Positions 46,224-56,706 of a stretch of DNA of 64,000 bases are shown here, in pieces (position 1 is the first letter of the stretch; each line of letters begins with the position of its first letter). Both the position numbers and the translations under genes were made by a program. This stretch comes from Paramecium tetraurelia (Eukaryota; Ciliophora; Oligohymenophorea; Peniculida; Parameciidae), in assembly GCF_000165425.1 (NCBI RefSeq), contig NW_001799455.1, positions 372,001 through 436,000 on the forward strand, in the 5' to 3' direction. The notes beneath the pieces are model-generated. The model was given only the letters and a program-made list of their open reading frames with translations. It was not told the DNA's origin and did not search any database.

Positions 46224-47740
46224 TCAAAATTTGCCTTAGTTTGAAATCAAACTAAGAATTTCATCGCCACAAGTTTCATCATATCTTTATTCTTATTTTA
46301 TAGCAGCCAGTACTTAAATAAGTTGATTTATTTGATGCTCCGTAAGTTTGAGTTCTTGAATTTGCTCATCACTCATCTACATAAGCATCTTCTCAGGAAT
46401 TTTGAAACCCTGGAGAATTTTATAGATGTACTCTCCCTAGAATTGATGTAAAATTATACTTCATTTAATTTCAAAATTTCTTCATAGAGTTTTTTCGAAT
46501 AAGTAAGATAAGATTTAGTTTACACATTATTTTAAACCTTCATTGTGTAATTGTTACCCATAAACTGTTTTTGATCTGGAGTAACAGGAGCAGTACGAGG
46601 TTTTTTTTGAGATTAGTATTGTTATTGAATATTGTGTTTTTTCTTTTGTGTTTTGGAACCATCTGAACAATCAGAACTTCTTCTAGATTGAGTATCGGAA
46701 GTTTTAGTGTTAGAAATTGATTATTAACAAAAAGGTTGTCCAATTTCCATCTTCTCTCTGCTCAAATAATCTTGAGGAATGTAATTGGGTATTATAGGTC
46801 CTAAGTAGTTCGATGTATTTTTGTATGGCTGTCTTTTAGCTTCAACATGAGTGTTGGGTTCTTCAATAACCCAAGAGTTTTCTGCAACTTACTTGCGCAC
46901 CCTAAATGGCATACTTTAATTACCTTTTCTCCTATTCAGAATGAAAGAAAGCACATTCTCCTTATTTCTTGGTGCAATTCTATTGTGTACAAGGTTTAGT
47001 CTTATAGATCAAAGGATGGTATTCGTATTCCTTCCACCCATGACAATACTTGCAAGATTCTTAATCCGGACAGCCTCCCTTATCGTAATTTAAAATTTGA
47101 TTGGTTTTATTCCAATGTGGACACTCCTTGGGTGACAATATTTTTGGATCTCTTCTGAAGTCCTGTACATTATGAGCATAAACACAAGATGCTCTGTCGT
47201 GACTATAACCTAAACATTTTAAATTTACTTGATTGTATGAGGACACCACACTGTTTTATATTGATATATCCAAAAATTTTTATCTTAAACCATGCCATCC
47301 AATTTTACTGGAATGATTAACTCTTACTCCGAATGAGCAAATGAACAATATGCTCCATATTCGCAATCCTTTAAATGAGTGCAATATTTTGTCTTATATC
47401 TATTTGGATGATAGACTTGCTCAACCTTATTATGAGACCATTAGCACTAATCTCCTCTAGGGCATCTATTCGCCTATGGACACAATTGGCATCTATAAAT
47501 TAAAAAATAATTGTTATTCCATTTTTACTAGTATGAATGCTATTTAACATCTCGTCTTCGGTCAGATTCATCATGAAAAAAAGGGCAAAACTTTTTTTGA
47601 TCGATTTGATGCTAACTCTCACACTTAAGAGTTTTAAATTAGTGATGGTTGATATGCACTCTAACTTGGCAATTAGGATTGTACGCATCCAAATTTGTCA
47701 GCGATGATTCATGAGATCGGACTCTTCTACTGCCAAGCAT
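46224..47740 (-). CDS. Unkempt-like multi-CCCH zinc finger protein, 469 aa
   Basis: Several CCCH-type fingers sit in tandem: FKTLKCES..QKKFCPFFH, CQLCPQANRCPRGDQCQWSH, YKTKYCTHLKDCEYGAYC, YKTVWCPHTINHDRASCVYA, CPHWN...CPDQESCKYCH and YKTKPCTQQNCTKKQGECAF. WCPHTI...HDRASCVYAHN followed by DFRRDP is characteristic of Unkempt, a sequence-specific mRNA-binding protein. The C-terminal 200 residues are Ser/Gln/Lys-rich, ending in a helical domain (LYEEILKLNEGEYIYKILQG ... SDEQIQELKLTEHQINQLIQ). Introns at 47528-47493 (36 nt), 47228-47203 (26 nt), 46923-46902 (22 nt) and 46459-46437 (23 nt) close the frame exactly. Confidence 0.85.
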
Positions 47741-47772
47741 TCGTTAATAATCTATTTATTATAATAACTTTT

Positions 47773-48321
47773 ATGGACCCCTCTTCATCATAAACATATA
47801 TAAAGTAACACGCATAAGATAATTCCAAATCCAATGAGAATAAAGAAGGCTCTCAGACTCAAATCAAATCTTAAACCAATTTTAGGAATGGATAAGAAAA
47901 AAACGACATCGGATAATTTAAGGACAGCGAACTACAAACCATAGAGTTCATTGCAGACAATATTAAGTATCAATTAGATCCCAGGTACATGTTATGGTCT
48001 ACTGAACTCTTAAAACAAGATAAACCTCAAGATCAAAATACTTACAATTATTAATAAGATAACCAATCAATTAAGAAGAAATCTCATAAATTTATGGATC
48101 TGAAGAGACTCTACGAGCACAATAAATCCACTATTGAAGGGTTAAATAAAGAACTTAACGATCTCGAATTGGCTCGTCAAAAGACTTTGCAAAGACTCTA
48201 TGAAGTGCGTTAAGAGAAGGAAAAAATGCGCAAGATCTTTAAAGTTGAAAGAACCAAAACTGAAAATTTGAAAGGCTGCAAAGAGAGACTGGATAAACTA
48301 AAAAAAGAATTGGGTTTTTGA
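47773..48321 (+). CDS. Coiled-coil protein, 182 aa
   Basis: A single exon. The N-terminal 65 residues are polar and disordered (SSSQTYIKQHAQDNSKSNEN). A short motif follows (YQLDPRYMLWSTELLKQD). Residues about 105-180 form a strong coiled coil (KFMDLKRLYEHNKSTIEGLN, then LNDLELARQKTLQRLYEVRQ). No family is known. The stop codon is only six bases before the start of the next gene, and its start is 32 bp from the divergent Unkempt-like gene. Confidence 0.7.
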
Positions 48322-48327
48322 TTATTT

Positions 48328-48827
48328 ATGCTATTTCTTTTAATATCAATTGCTCTAGCTTAATAACTTGAGTATTTTAACGATGCCAACTTTTAGAAAC
48401 GAACTCTCATCTCCAAACACTATGTAGTGTATGATTGGGTCATCGCATTTTGTGATCAGGAATGTGCAGAAGAAACTATTACTGTCGTAAATTCTTTTCC
48501 AGATTCATACTAAAAAGGGCTCGTGAATCTCTAAACCAATCCATGGATCAAAGACAACATAGCTCAAAAAGGCATTTGGATTTATCATTTGAACAACACG
48601 ATGTGCGAGTTTAAGAATGGAAATTGCCATCACCATCTTCAAGTCCCTCAAATATACAACATCCCAAAAGTCAACTTCTTTGAGTCCAGAATGGTAATTC
48701 TATTCACAGTATATTTTAGATTGTCGTCTAAATAGGATGTGTTATTTTGGTTGTATTTTACATAATGGCATTCTTTGATTTAAAAAAGAGATTTTGGGAT
48801 ACAAAACACAAAGTAAAATCATCATGA
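48328..48827 (+). CDS. Type I membrane protein, 157 aa
   Basis: It has an N-terminal signal peptide (MLFLLISIALAQ), a lumenal domain of about 100 residues with four conserved-looking Cys (FCDQECAEET; CEFKNGNCHH) and one N-glycosylation sequon (NNT), then a C-terminal membrane helix (VVQIGCVILVVFYIMAFF) and a basic cytosolic tail (DLKKRFWDTKHKVKSS). The helix depends on a 26-nt intron (48694-48719). It is in tandem with the coiled-coil gene, starting six bases after that gene's stop. A secretory-pathway protein of unknown function. Confidence 0.7.
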
Positions 48828-48979
48828 AAGTATTTTAATACATATTTTAAATGTTCATGATCAATCATTAGTCCTCTTCGTTTTTTCTATCATATCCTCA
48901 CCCCTACATCTCAAATAAAAATGAGTAAATTGAATTGTTGAATAATATTATCAATTCTAAAACATAGAATAAATAATGA

Positions 48980-50354
48980 TCATTAATTTTTTGCTCTTTG
49001 CAATAGATTGTTTAATTTGTTTAATCTTTCATCAATACTATGCAAATCCTCACAACTGGCTTCCATTTTATTAGATGGAGTAGTTACTATTGTATTTTCC
49101 TTATTTTTTTCTCTCAAATCCCTCAATCTTTTTAAAAGTCTCTATTCCTCAGGATCTTCAAATTTTCTGGATTCATTAGTTGTCGTTTGCTTTTATTTTT
49201 TGAATAAATTTGAATTTGATTGTTTCAATTTTTAAGATGTTTTGCGAGAAGAATTCGACCTTGCAGATGGACTCTGATCTGTTCTTTTAGAATTTGATTT
49301 ACGTCTGTAAGAGGACTCAGTATCACTATCAAAACTCTCTTTTCTAATCTAAATATATTAAAATAAATTATACTCTGATGGGGGTTGTTTTCTCTGCACT
49401 TTTCTTTTTCGATAATACTTTGTTAATGCTACTTGAAACCTTGAATTGATTTGAGGATTTAGAAGTTGAAGGAGACCTTGAAATGTTCGGTTGCAATTTT
49501 GTTTTAGATCTTGTTAGAGTTTATTATAGTTCCTATTCCAAAGATGTTATCCTCTATTTATTTTTTTTATCTTAGTTTTTTAATAGATGATTTTCATCTA
49601 TAATTTACTGGAGACAATCTTCTAATTCAATCACTTTCTTAGTGATTTCTGCATTTGTATTTTCACTTTGCAAGTATTTTGATCTCAATTCAATATACTC
49701 CTATTTGTTCACAGTTGTTGAAGACTATTGATGCACTATGTTTTTGAGTTCCAAAATGTCTCTATCTTTTTATTCCAATAGATTTTTTAAAAACTCGATT
49801 TCCTTGTTCTGTTCATTTATCACCTCCAAAGGATTAACTTCGTTTTTCTTAGACTCTAAGAGCGTTGTCAATTATTTTGCTTATTGTTCATTCTCCTTTC
49901 TCAACCTTATAATGGTATTCTTCATTTGCTAAATGTTGGGCTGCTCATTAAAATTGAGAGGTAATGGATAATGAACTTTATCAAATTCAACTATGTAACT
50001 AAGAATCAAATAACGTTTATTATTTGGGACCAGATTTTGCTATTAATTTTATTTGGGTCTTTTGTTTTTGATTTGCTCTAGATCTTAGAATGTGAGAATG
50101 TCAATATAGACGGTGTCTGTCTGATTTTTTATTGCAGATTACAACATCTTGAGAAATGTTGGGTATTTCTTATAATTCCCAGTCTTGGATGTGATTTCCT
50201 CGATGTAGGATGCTTAAAAGTTTGCGATCCAAGAATCTCCCGATTACTTCGATTCTACATCTATTGTCAGCATTTCAGTATTGGCATTAATATTTATGAT
50301 GTAAGTGATGTCATGAAAGTTTCTTTCCACATTTATATCAAGGAGATCTTCCAT
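48980..50354 (-). CDS. CCDC61: CCDC61/VFL3-like centriole and basal-body protein, 449 aa
   Basis: The N-terminal 140 residues match the SAS-6/XRCC4-like head domain of CCDC61: MEDLLDINVERNFHDITYII, FQASYIEEITSKTGNYKKYP, YIDILTFQDLEQIKNKR, and the strongly conserved YLILSYIVEFDKVHYPLPL. A long coiled coil (IRLRKENEQQAKQLTTLL onwards) and a basic Ser-rich tail follow, as in human CCDC61 and Chlamydomonas VFL3. The protein is needed for basal-body anchoring of rootlet fibres and placement of cilia. One 25-nt intron is at 49373-49349. The length agrees with the family's. Confidence 0.85.
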
Positions 50355-50585
50355 TTGAAATTATAATTCAGTTAAATAAATTAATCGGATTTTAAATTCA
50401 TAAAACATATAATCTCGTAAACGATTGATTACTCCATATTATTGAGAGAGCCATTTTGTCAACCAAAGTGACTTTACGAACAAGATTTATATATATCTGA
50501 TACATTCTACAATAAATAAAGATATTTATGTAGTTATATATATAAAAAAAAGATTAATTTACAATAATTTTTATATTAAAAGGAG

Positions 50586-51566
50586 ATGTTCGACTAAGAT
50601 TTCGTATATTAGTACAGGACCAAAAATACCTTGATCAAGGAAGGGTATGCTTTTGCGATTTCTACACAATGGTACTTATTTGAAATCATCCTCAGGTTTA
50701 GATAATTTAATAGTTTCTTATAAAATCCAAATGGAGTTAATATTAGTAAGATTGGAGAGATTAACAATACAAGCATATGTGATCTTAATCACTCCTTTTA
50801 AGCAAACGTTGATGGATATTCAATACCGTAATAACATAGTATGACATTCTCACGAATTTATTAATTGAAATCTAATGTTAAGTATGGTTAGGATTACGAA
50901 ATTATTTCAATAGAGATTTGGAACTATCTCAAATTGTATTATAACGCAGGTATACAATATGACGAAAAATGAATCTAGATTATGATGTGATTGTGTTTGT
51001 TACTCAAATTCTCCCAAACTTAACAAATTATTTTACATGTGAAAATTTAGATTAGGGTGTTTGCATTTGCACTGAAGTGTTTTACCTTGTATTGGTGGTT
51101 GTACAGCCTCATGATAAGGGTCTAATGATGGCCATTAAAGTACCAGCTTGTCCTTGGGTCAAATTTGATAAATTTAGAACGTACATCTACGATATGTTAG
51201 AACAAAAAATCAATCCAAAAACATTCAATAACAAAGCGCATATGTATTACAATGGCAAAAAGGTGCCATTCAAAGGCAATAAGACCTTACAAGAAATGGA
51301 AATAAATAAGGAAATGCAAATAATGATTTCGTGTCAAAGCCTGACTATTGGAGAAGTAGAGGAAGAAATAGAAACCGACGAAGACGAAGATGATTAAGAA
51401 ACTGAAAAAAGTAAAATGACAATCACTAATAGATTTACATACCAAGCAGGAGTTCTTATAAATATTAGAATAAGCCTTGAATCAGCAACCGACTGAATTG
51501 TTGACACTTAAATCTATCTAAGAAATATAGGAATGTCTAGAGTAAAATGATTTCTTTTAAATTTGA
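50586..51566 (+). CDS. DUSP-UBL protein without ubiquitin-protease domain, 309 aa
   Basis: The N-terminal 125 residues have the shape of a DUSP domain: KEGYAFAISTQWYLFEIIL, NPNGVNISKIGEINNTSI (family: PGPIDNSxL), then VKYGQDYEIISIEIWNYLKL (family: DYELVPEEAWNLL). A ubiquitin-like fold follows: MMAIKVPACPWVKFDKFRTY, then MYYNGKKVPFKGNKTLQEM and QIMISCQSL. The tail is acidic then helical (QEFLQILEQALNQQP). DUSP-UBL is the N-terminal regulatory unit of USP4/11/15, but the gene ends here with no Cys/His protease boxes. Introns are 50950-50978 (29 nt) and 51411-51432 (22 nt). A frame-neutral 30-nt segment after CTE may also be spliced. Confidence 0.7.
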
Positions 51567-52005
51567 ATTTAATTAATAAATAAACATCCATTGCAGCATT
51601 ATGACTGATTTTTTAATTCCAGATATACCACAATTCGTACTCTATATTATCCCCATTTTCAATTAAACTTAATATCATAGTGGTTCTAAAATAGAATTAA
51701 TTTTAATTACTTTTACATGCTCATCTATTCAAAAATTTACATATTATCTGAATGAATTATTAGTAATATGAGGTGTTTAAATATAAATTCTATAAAACAA
51801 TAAATAGTTAAATTATAATGCTCATCCTATCACTCCTCAAAGAGCAATGTCATATTATTTTCTTACCTTATTTTCAATTTAGTTTTTATTGTTATCATAA
51901 GGTTATCTCAACTTATAAATTTAGCATTTCAATATTAGAAGAAATCAAATCATTATTATGCATATATATTATTTAAATAATTAAAAAAATTAATAAAAAA
52001 AGAAC
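51567..52005. other. AT-rich spacer before tRNA gene
   Basis: 439 bp between the DUSP-UBL gene and the tRNA. No ORF or RNA other than the tRNA terminator at its right end. Confidence 0.4.
51995..52001 (-). terminator. Pol III T-run terminator of tRNA-Lys
   Basis: Seven consecutive T on the minus strand, beginning four bases after the tRNA 3' end. A second T-run follows about 7 bases further on. Confidence 0.75.
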
Positions 52006-52079
52006 CGCCCTCCAAGGGGGTCGAACCCTTGACATTTGGCTTAAAAGGCCAACGCTCTGACCAACTGAGCTAGGAGGGC
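52006..52079 (-). tRNA. tRNA-Lys (anticodon UUU)
   Basis: A complete 74-nt cloverleaf on the minus strand. Acceptor GCCCTCC pairs with GGAGGGC and the discriminator base is G. D arm GCTC..GAGC. Anticodon stem TTGGC/GCCAA with loop CTTTTAA gives anticodon UUU, reading AAA (Lys). T arm AAGGG TTCGACC CCCTT. Internal A box (TAGCTCAGTTGG) and B box (GGTTCGACCCC) promoter elements are intact, there is no intron, CCA is not encoded, and a T-run terminator follows. Confidence 0.97.
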
Positions 52080-52529
52080 TAGCTTGATAGTTATTGTGTA
52101 TGAATTTAATAAATAGACAGGTGTGTGGATCATTAAAACTTTAATTCATTATCAAATGATAATTCTCTGTAGCTGTAATTCAAAGATCGACTGCTGAGAC
52201 GACTGCTGTTGATTTTTTTGATCATTGAATTTTGAGTTTATAGGAGGGCTAAATGTAATGTTGGCAATAGTTACTATTCAAAAATTATTCCTACATTGAA
52301 GACAATATTCTCATATTTTCCTTAATGTGTTCTAACATGTTCAAATGTTGTTTATTTTGGTAGGTCTAAGCCAATTCTTAGAGAGACAGATGAACTTAAC
52401 GAAGAGTATGGGTCCATTGTTCGTCTGATTATTTTTCCTCAAATGATTTCCAGACAATGAAGAGAGTCACAACTGTAAAATAAGAGATTATAAAATAAAT
52501 TTCCATAAATTATTTATTATTATATAATG
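52080..52529. other. Spacer with a short copy of the tRNA acceptor end
   Basis: 450 bp between the tRNA and the phosphotransferase gene. At 52242-52252 the + strand repeats TAGGAGGGCTA, the same string as at the tRNA's 5' end region (52071-52081). No complete second tRNA surrounds it. A 31-codon minus ORF (MIKKINSSRLSSRSLNYSYR) is too short to support. Confidence 0.4.
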
Positions 52530-53825
52530 TCATTTGTTTGTTGAATTGATTTAAAAAATTTTAATGTTGAGTGCTTCTGATATCTATCTTGCGATATTGT
52601 AGAGGAAATGTAGATGAATTAAAAAACTTGCTGTGGCAGCAAATTTAATTAAATATCCTTCGTCAATAATTGTTTGTCCAAGTATTTACCCGGAAATTGT
52701 ATTTAGTAAAATGACTAAAAAGATGTAAATTGAATTCTAATATTCTGGTAAGTTTTAATTGCTGACATGGTTTAGAGCAACAACCCCCACTGCTTTTGAC
52801 ATAGTGAATCCGACAGTGTACATATACGCTCTCACATGATCTTGAATTACATTTGTCTTTGAAAACAAAATGCTATACAGAATGACAGTATTAAAAAAGA
52901 AGAAATATCTCAGTTACTTTAATAAGGAAGTGATGGAGGTGAACTTCTTGATCTTTTGGAAACTAATGGGTTAGGGCATGTATATTTTACACTGCAGGCA
53001 TAGTTATGATAACTGAAATAATGAACATAAGCATAACAAATTGGTTCATCTGATAATTGTAGAACCATGGCAATTTTTACACCCACATGTCGCATCCTAA
53101 TTAAGTGTTGATTAATACCATAGTAGGCAGTTGCTGCGAAGACTACTGCCACACTTATTGTGCCTTCTGCTGCAGCATTGATTATTGGCAGATTCATTTC
53201 ATGTGTATAATATTCTTCGTGAGCAATTATATAGAATGGCACAGAGGGAATTATGTAGAGGATGACAGAGAAAATTGTATTGCCAAATTGCATTGCAGTA
53301 GTCATGCTAGTGCCTATTTGAAGAACATAAAAGCAAGATGAATACCCTATAGCAAGATGATCATGGAATCAAAATTGTGATCCAAAATCATTCCAAGAGG
53401 TGAGGAATTTTCTTAAAAACATTTATTTTATTATTACTTGTTCTCCTTGCTTGCTTCCCATCCAAGTTGTCGAAATTCTTCTTAAAATACATATATTACC
53501 ATGTATAGCATGTGCAACAAGGCTGTCAGCCAGAGCAACCAATTCGGAATGAATCCCGCAAAGTTGTCACCCATCACAAAAAAGTAAAGTATATGTGGTA
53601 AGATAATACATGCCAGTCCCATCAATGTTAATACATTTGGTCTAAAAATAAAGGTTGATTCAAATTCAAATACGCAACATTCATAGGTACAAATCTTAGG
53701 CATAATTCAGCCAAAGGTGAGAGTATGTAATTGTATAAGAGGGACTGATCTGTGCCCTTATAGCGATAGCTCTTCAAGTAATGTAAATGAGTGGGTGCAA
53801 TAAAGTCGTAGTTGAGGTATTTCAT
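52530..53825 (-). CDS. CDP-alcohol phosphotransferase (ethanolamine/cholinephosphotransferase), 368 aa
   Basis: It transfers phosphoethanolamine or phosphocholine from CDP-alcohol to diacylglycerol in ER/Golgi membranes. The start resembles EPT1/CEPT1 (YLKSYRYKGTDQSLLYNYIL ... NVAPNVLTLMG). The catalytic motif DG-x2-AR-x8-G-x3-D-x3-D is exact: DGKQARR, then SSPLG, then D and D in LDHNFD. Several hydrophobic helices follow (TIFSVILYIIPSVPFYII, VMLMFIISVIITMPA, IYIFLVILLNTISG). Seven introns (53673, 53499, 53437, 53345, 53118, 52944 and 52766 are their first bases on this strand; 19-32 nt) are needed. The one at 52944 (GTTCAC) is least certain, and a frame-neutral 30-nt segment just upstream may also be spliced. 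Confidence 0.88.
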
Positions 53826-54049
53826 AAATTAAAATTATTTATTTTAACATGTAAACACTTCTGCCCAATCTTTTTAATTTTCTTCATTCTCCAAAGTTCG
53901 CTTTTGCACTCCATTTAAATAATAATACTAAATAGATTAAAAGAGAGACAGAGAGAAAAATCAAAAATTTATTACCAAAAAATGAAAATTTGATTGTTTA
54001 TTAATTTTTTAATATATGATTGTATAAATTAATTCATTTATATTAATTT

Positions 54050-55656
54050 ATGTCGAGCACTTACTTGGAATAGGTGAGAGCAGCCTTCTCCTAAATCGAA
54101 GTCATCGAAAAGACCCATAGGTATTCTGTATGCAGAGCAAACAAGTGATTCCCAATTAGGCAGTCCTCCTTGATCACAGAATCCACAACTTAATTCAAAT
54201 GGCGCAAAAGACAGCGGCTGATGCATTGATATTGATAGATGGTGCTGATGGTTGGAAGAAAGAAGAGATGAATTATCTCTAAGGAGTCGGAGGTTCAGGT
54301 GATGTCTGGGAAAACTTCTATGAAAGATTCAAAGAAATCAAAGATTATCATAAAAGAGTCGCCAATGTTCAGACTATGCAAAATAAAGTACATTATATTA
54401 ACTTAAATGTGTTTAGGTTGAATTTTACTATGAGTAAGCATTTGCACCACCATTCAAAGAACCTTATTTCTCCGGAGAAGAACATCATGGTAGATTTCTT
54501 GATATGCATGCTAGCTATAAGGAATTCTTGAATCTCAAAAAGCTAAAGGAAAGCAACAAAATCAAAATTGGGGATTATTTGTGGTATTTGCAAAATTTTT
54601 AAAATTTTCATGACATCCCGCTCTATATCAAAGAAAAGGAGGGAAGTAAATACAAGAGATATCTCATAAATATGTTGGAATATTTGCGTAGTTTTTATTT
54701 AAGAGTAGATCATTAATTTATTTTAGGTAAATCCATTATAAGATGTTAGCAAAATTGAATAAAAAATAGATATTGATTTTTAAACCTAATGGGAAAATGG
54801 TTAAGTTAAAGGTTGGGAACACCGAAAAGAAGAAACTGAAGAAATCAGAGGACATCCTCATTATTGTGAAGCTTGTTAAAAGAAATTTTAAAATGAAAAT
54901 ACCTTTGTAAATCATTTTGATGGCAAAAAACACAAAGCATTAGCTAAACTAAAAGAAAAACAAATAGAGCAAGTCATTTAAGCTAGCAATCAATAAGAAT
55001 TACCCAAGGAAGACAATGAAGGACAAAGGAAAAAGAAGATGGCTTATTTAGAAGTGGCCATCATATAATACAAGGATACTCTACAATAACAATTGAATGA
55101 CACAATGAATTTAGTGAGAAAGAAATAAAGTAGAAGATATGAAGAAAATGAAGATGATGAAGCTGTTCCAGTTTAAGATTAATAATTAGGTATAATTGAA
55201 TAATTATGTTCTTTAGATCAACCTGAAGAAGCGAGCAGTGAAGATGAAAGTCCAATCTATAATCCAAAGAATTTACCATTGGGATGGGATGGGAGACCTA
55301 TTCCTTATTGGCTATACAAATTACATGGTTTGGGTGTTGAATATAAATGTGAAATATGTGGTAATACATCCTATTGGGGAAGAAAGGCTTTTGAAGATCA
55401 CTTTCAAGGTTGGAGACATTCTTATGGCATGAGGTATTTGATTTAGTTAATTTTTAGATGTCTGAGAATACCAAATACTTTGCATTTTAAAGAAATCACT
55501 AAAATTTAGGATGCCATCAGTTTGTATAAAAAAATCCAATCAGATCAAGAGAGAAGCAAATTCAGACCAGAATATGAGGAGGAATATGAAGATACTGATG
55601 GAAATCTTCTTAATAAAAAAACTTATTATGATTTAAAAAAATAAGGAATATTGTGA
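54050..55656 (+). CDS. SF3A3: Splicing factor 3A subunit 3 (SF3a60/Prp9), 490 aa
   Basis: A U2 snRNP component that helps recognise the branch point. The C-terminal 130 residues match SF3A3 closely: [20 protein letters not shown], then [20 protein letters not shown] (C2H2 matrin-type finger), [13 protein letters not shown], and [20 protein letters not shown]. An additional C2H2 finger, [20 protein letters not shown], precedes it, as in yeast Prp9, and KIEQKIDIDFQTQWENG matches the F-E-x2-W-ENG region. The N-terminus (STYLEQVRAAFSQIEVIEKT) is the helical SF3A1-binding part. Five introns: 54128-54159, 54388-54416, 54705-54726, 55190-55216 and 55434-55457. The first is the least certain. Confidence 0.93.
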
Positions 55657-55707
55657 AAATATAAGCCGTGATATAAGTTAACATATAAAAAAATATTTCT
55701 GGTTTTA

Positions 55708-56706
55708 ATGAATCAGTGGAAATTCGTTCGTAATGCGGTTGGATTGTTTGGTTCTGCAGTTCATGAAGGATAAACAAAAACAGGAACAGAATTGGCTCCA
55801 AGATCACTCAGAGAGGGTGGTCTCATATCAGCTTTGTATAATTTGGGATGGGAAATTAATGATATGGGAGATATTCAAGGTAAGAATTACAGACTTCACA
55901 ATGTCAAAAGTCAATAGTTTCGTAACAGTCAATAATTAGGTGTTATCAATGGAGAAATTAACAAAAGATCCTTTGATATTGCCAAACAGAATAAGTTTAT
56001 GCTTAATATTGGAGGAGATCATAGTGTAGCCAGTGGGTCAATCCATGGGTTGTTATAACATTATGGAGATGAATTAAGAGTTGTTTGGGTTGATGCTCAT
56101 GCAGATTGCAATTATGAACTTGGACCAAATAGAAACTATCATGGAATGCCATTGGCTCATCTATATGGTTCCATTCTAGAACCAATTAAAGGTTTTGAGT
56201 GGTTAAAACACAGATTGGATCCAAAAAATCTTATTTACGTTGGTATCAGAGATATAGATCCAATGGAACGAGAATTTATAAGAGATTAGAAAATAGTATA
56301 TTATGGAATGGATGAAATCATTGAATTGGGAATAGGATAAGTGATGAATCGAATTCTTAAGCAATTTGAAGGCAAACCAATACATGTCAGTTTCGATGTT
56401 GATTCAATAGATCCTGAATTTGCACATGGAACTGGTACTCTTGTCGATGGAGGAATTTCGTATAGAGAAGCTCATTATTTATTAAGAAAATTGGCATCAT
56501 CAAAATAATTAGTAGGAATGGATTTGGTAGAAGTAAATCCTCAACTAGAAAAGACACCAGAATTTAGAGAAGAGTTTTTCGGAGATTTTTAATAAGTAAT
56601 AATAATTATTAACTATAATTAGATTGGTAGAATATAAGGAACATAAACTGTGGCTCTAGGCATTGAATTAATAGCTTCTGCATTAGGCAGAACACTTGTC
56701 TTATGA
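55708..56706 (+). CDS. Arginase/ureohydrolase, 323 aa
   Basis: It hydrolyses arginine (or a related guanidino compound) to ornithine and urea using two Mn ions. All metal-binding motifs are present: GGDHSVASGS (His), VVWVDAHADCNY (Asp-x-His-x-Asp) and HVSFDVDSIDPEFAHGTGT (Asp-x-Asp). YHGMP after DAHAD agrees with arginase (usually LHGQP) rather than agmatinase. Length is normal for the family. It contains one 27-nt GT...TAG segment (56596-56622) that is a multiple of three and has no stop, so reading through would add nine residues. The C-terminus (ALGIELIASALG) fits the final helix. It is in tandem with SF3A3, 51 bp apart. Confidence 0.93.

Noticed and set aside
52118-52260. 31-codon minus ORF between the tRNA and the phosphotransferase gene
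   Set aside because: Too short, Ser-rich, no context; chance in a three-frame, one-stop code.
55708-56706. Agmatinase instead of arginase
   Set aside because: The metal motifs do not separate the two, but the His-Gly-Met-Pro after DAHAD and the overall length fit arginase better. Substrate specificity cannot be fixed from sequence alone.
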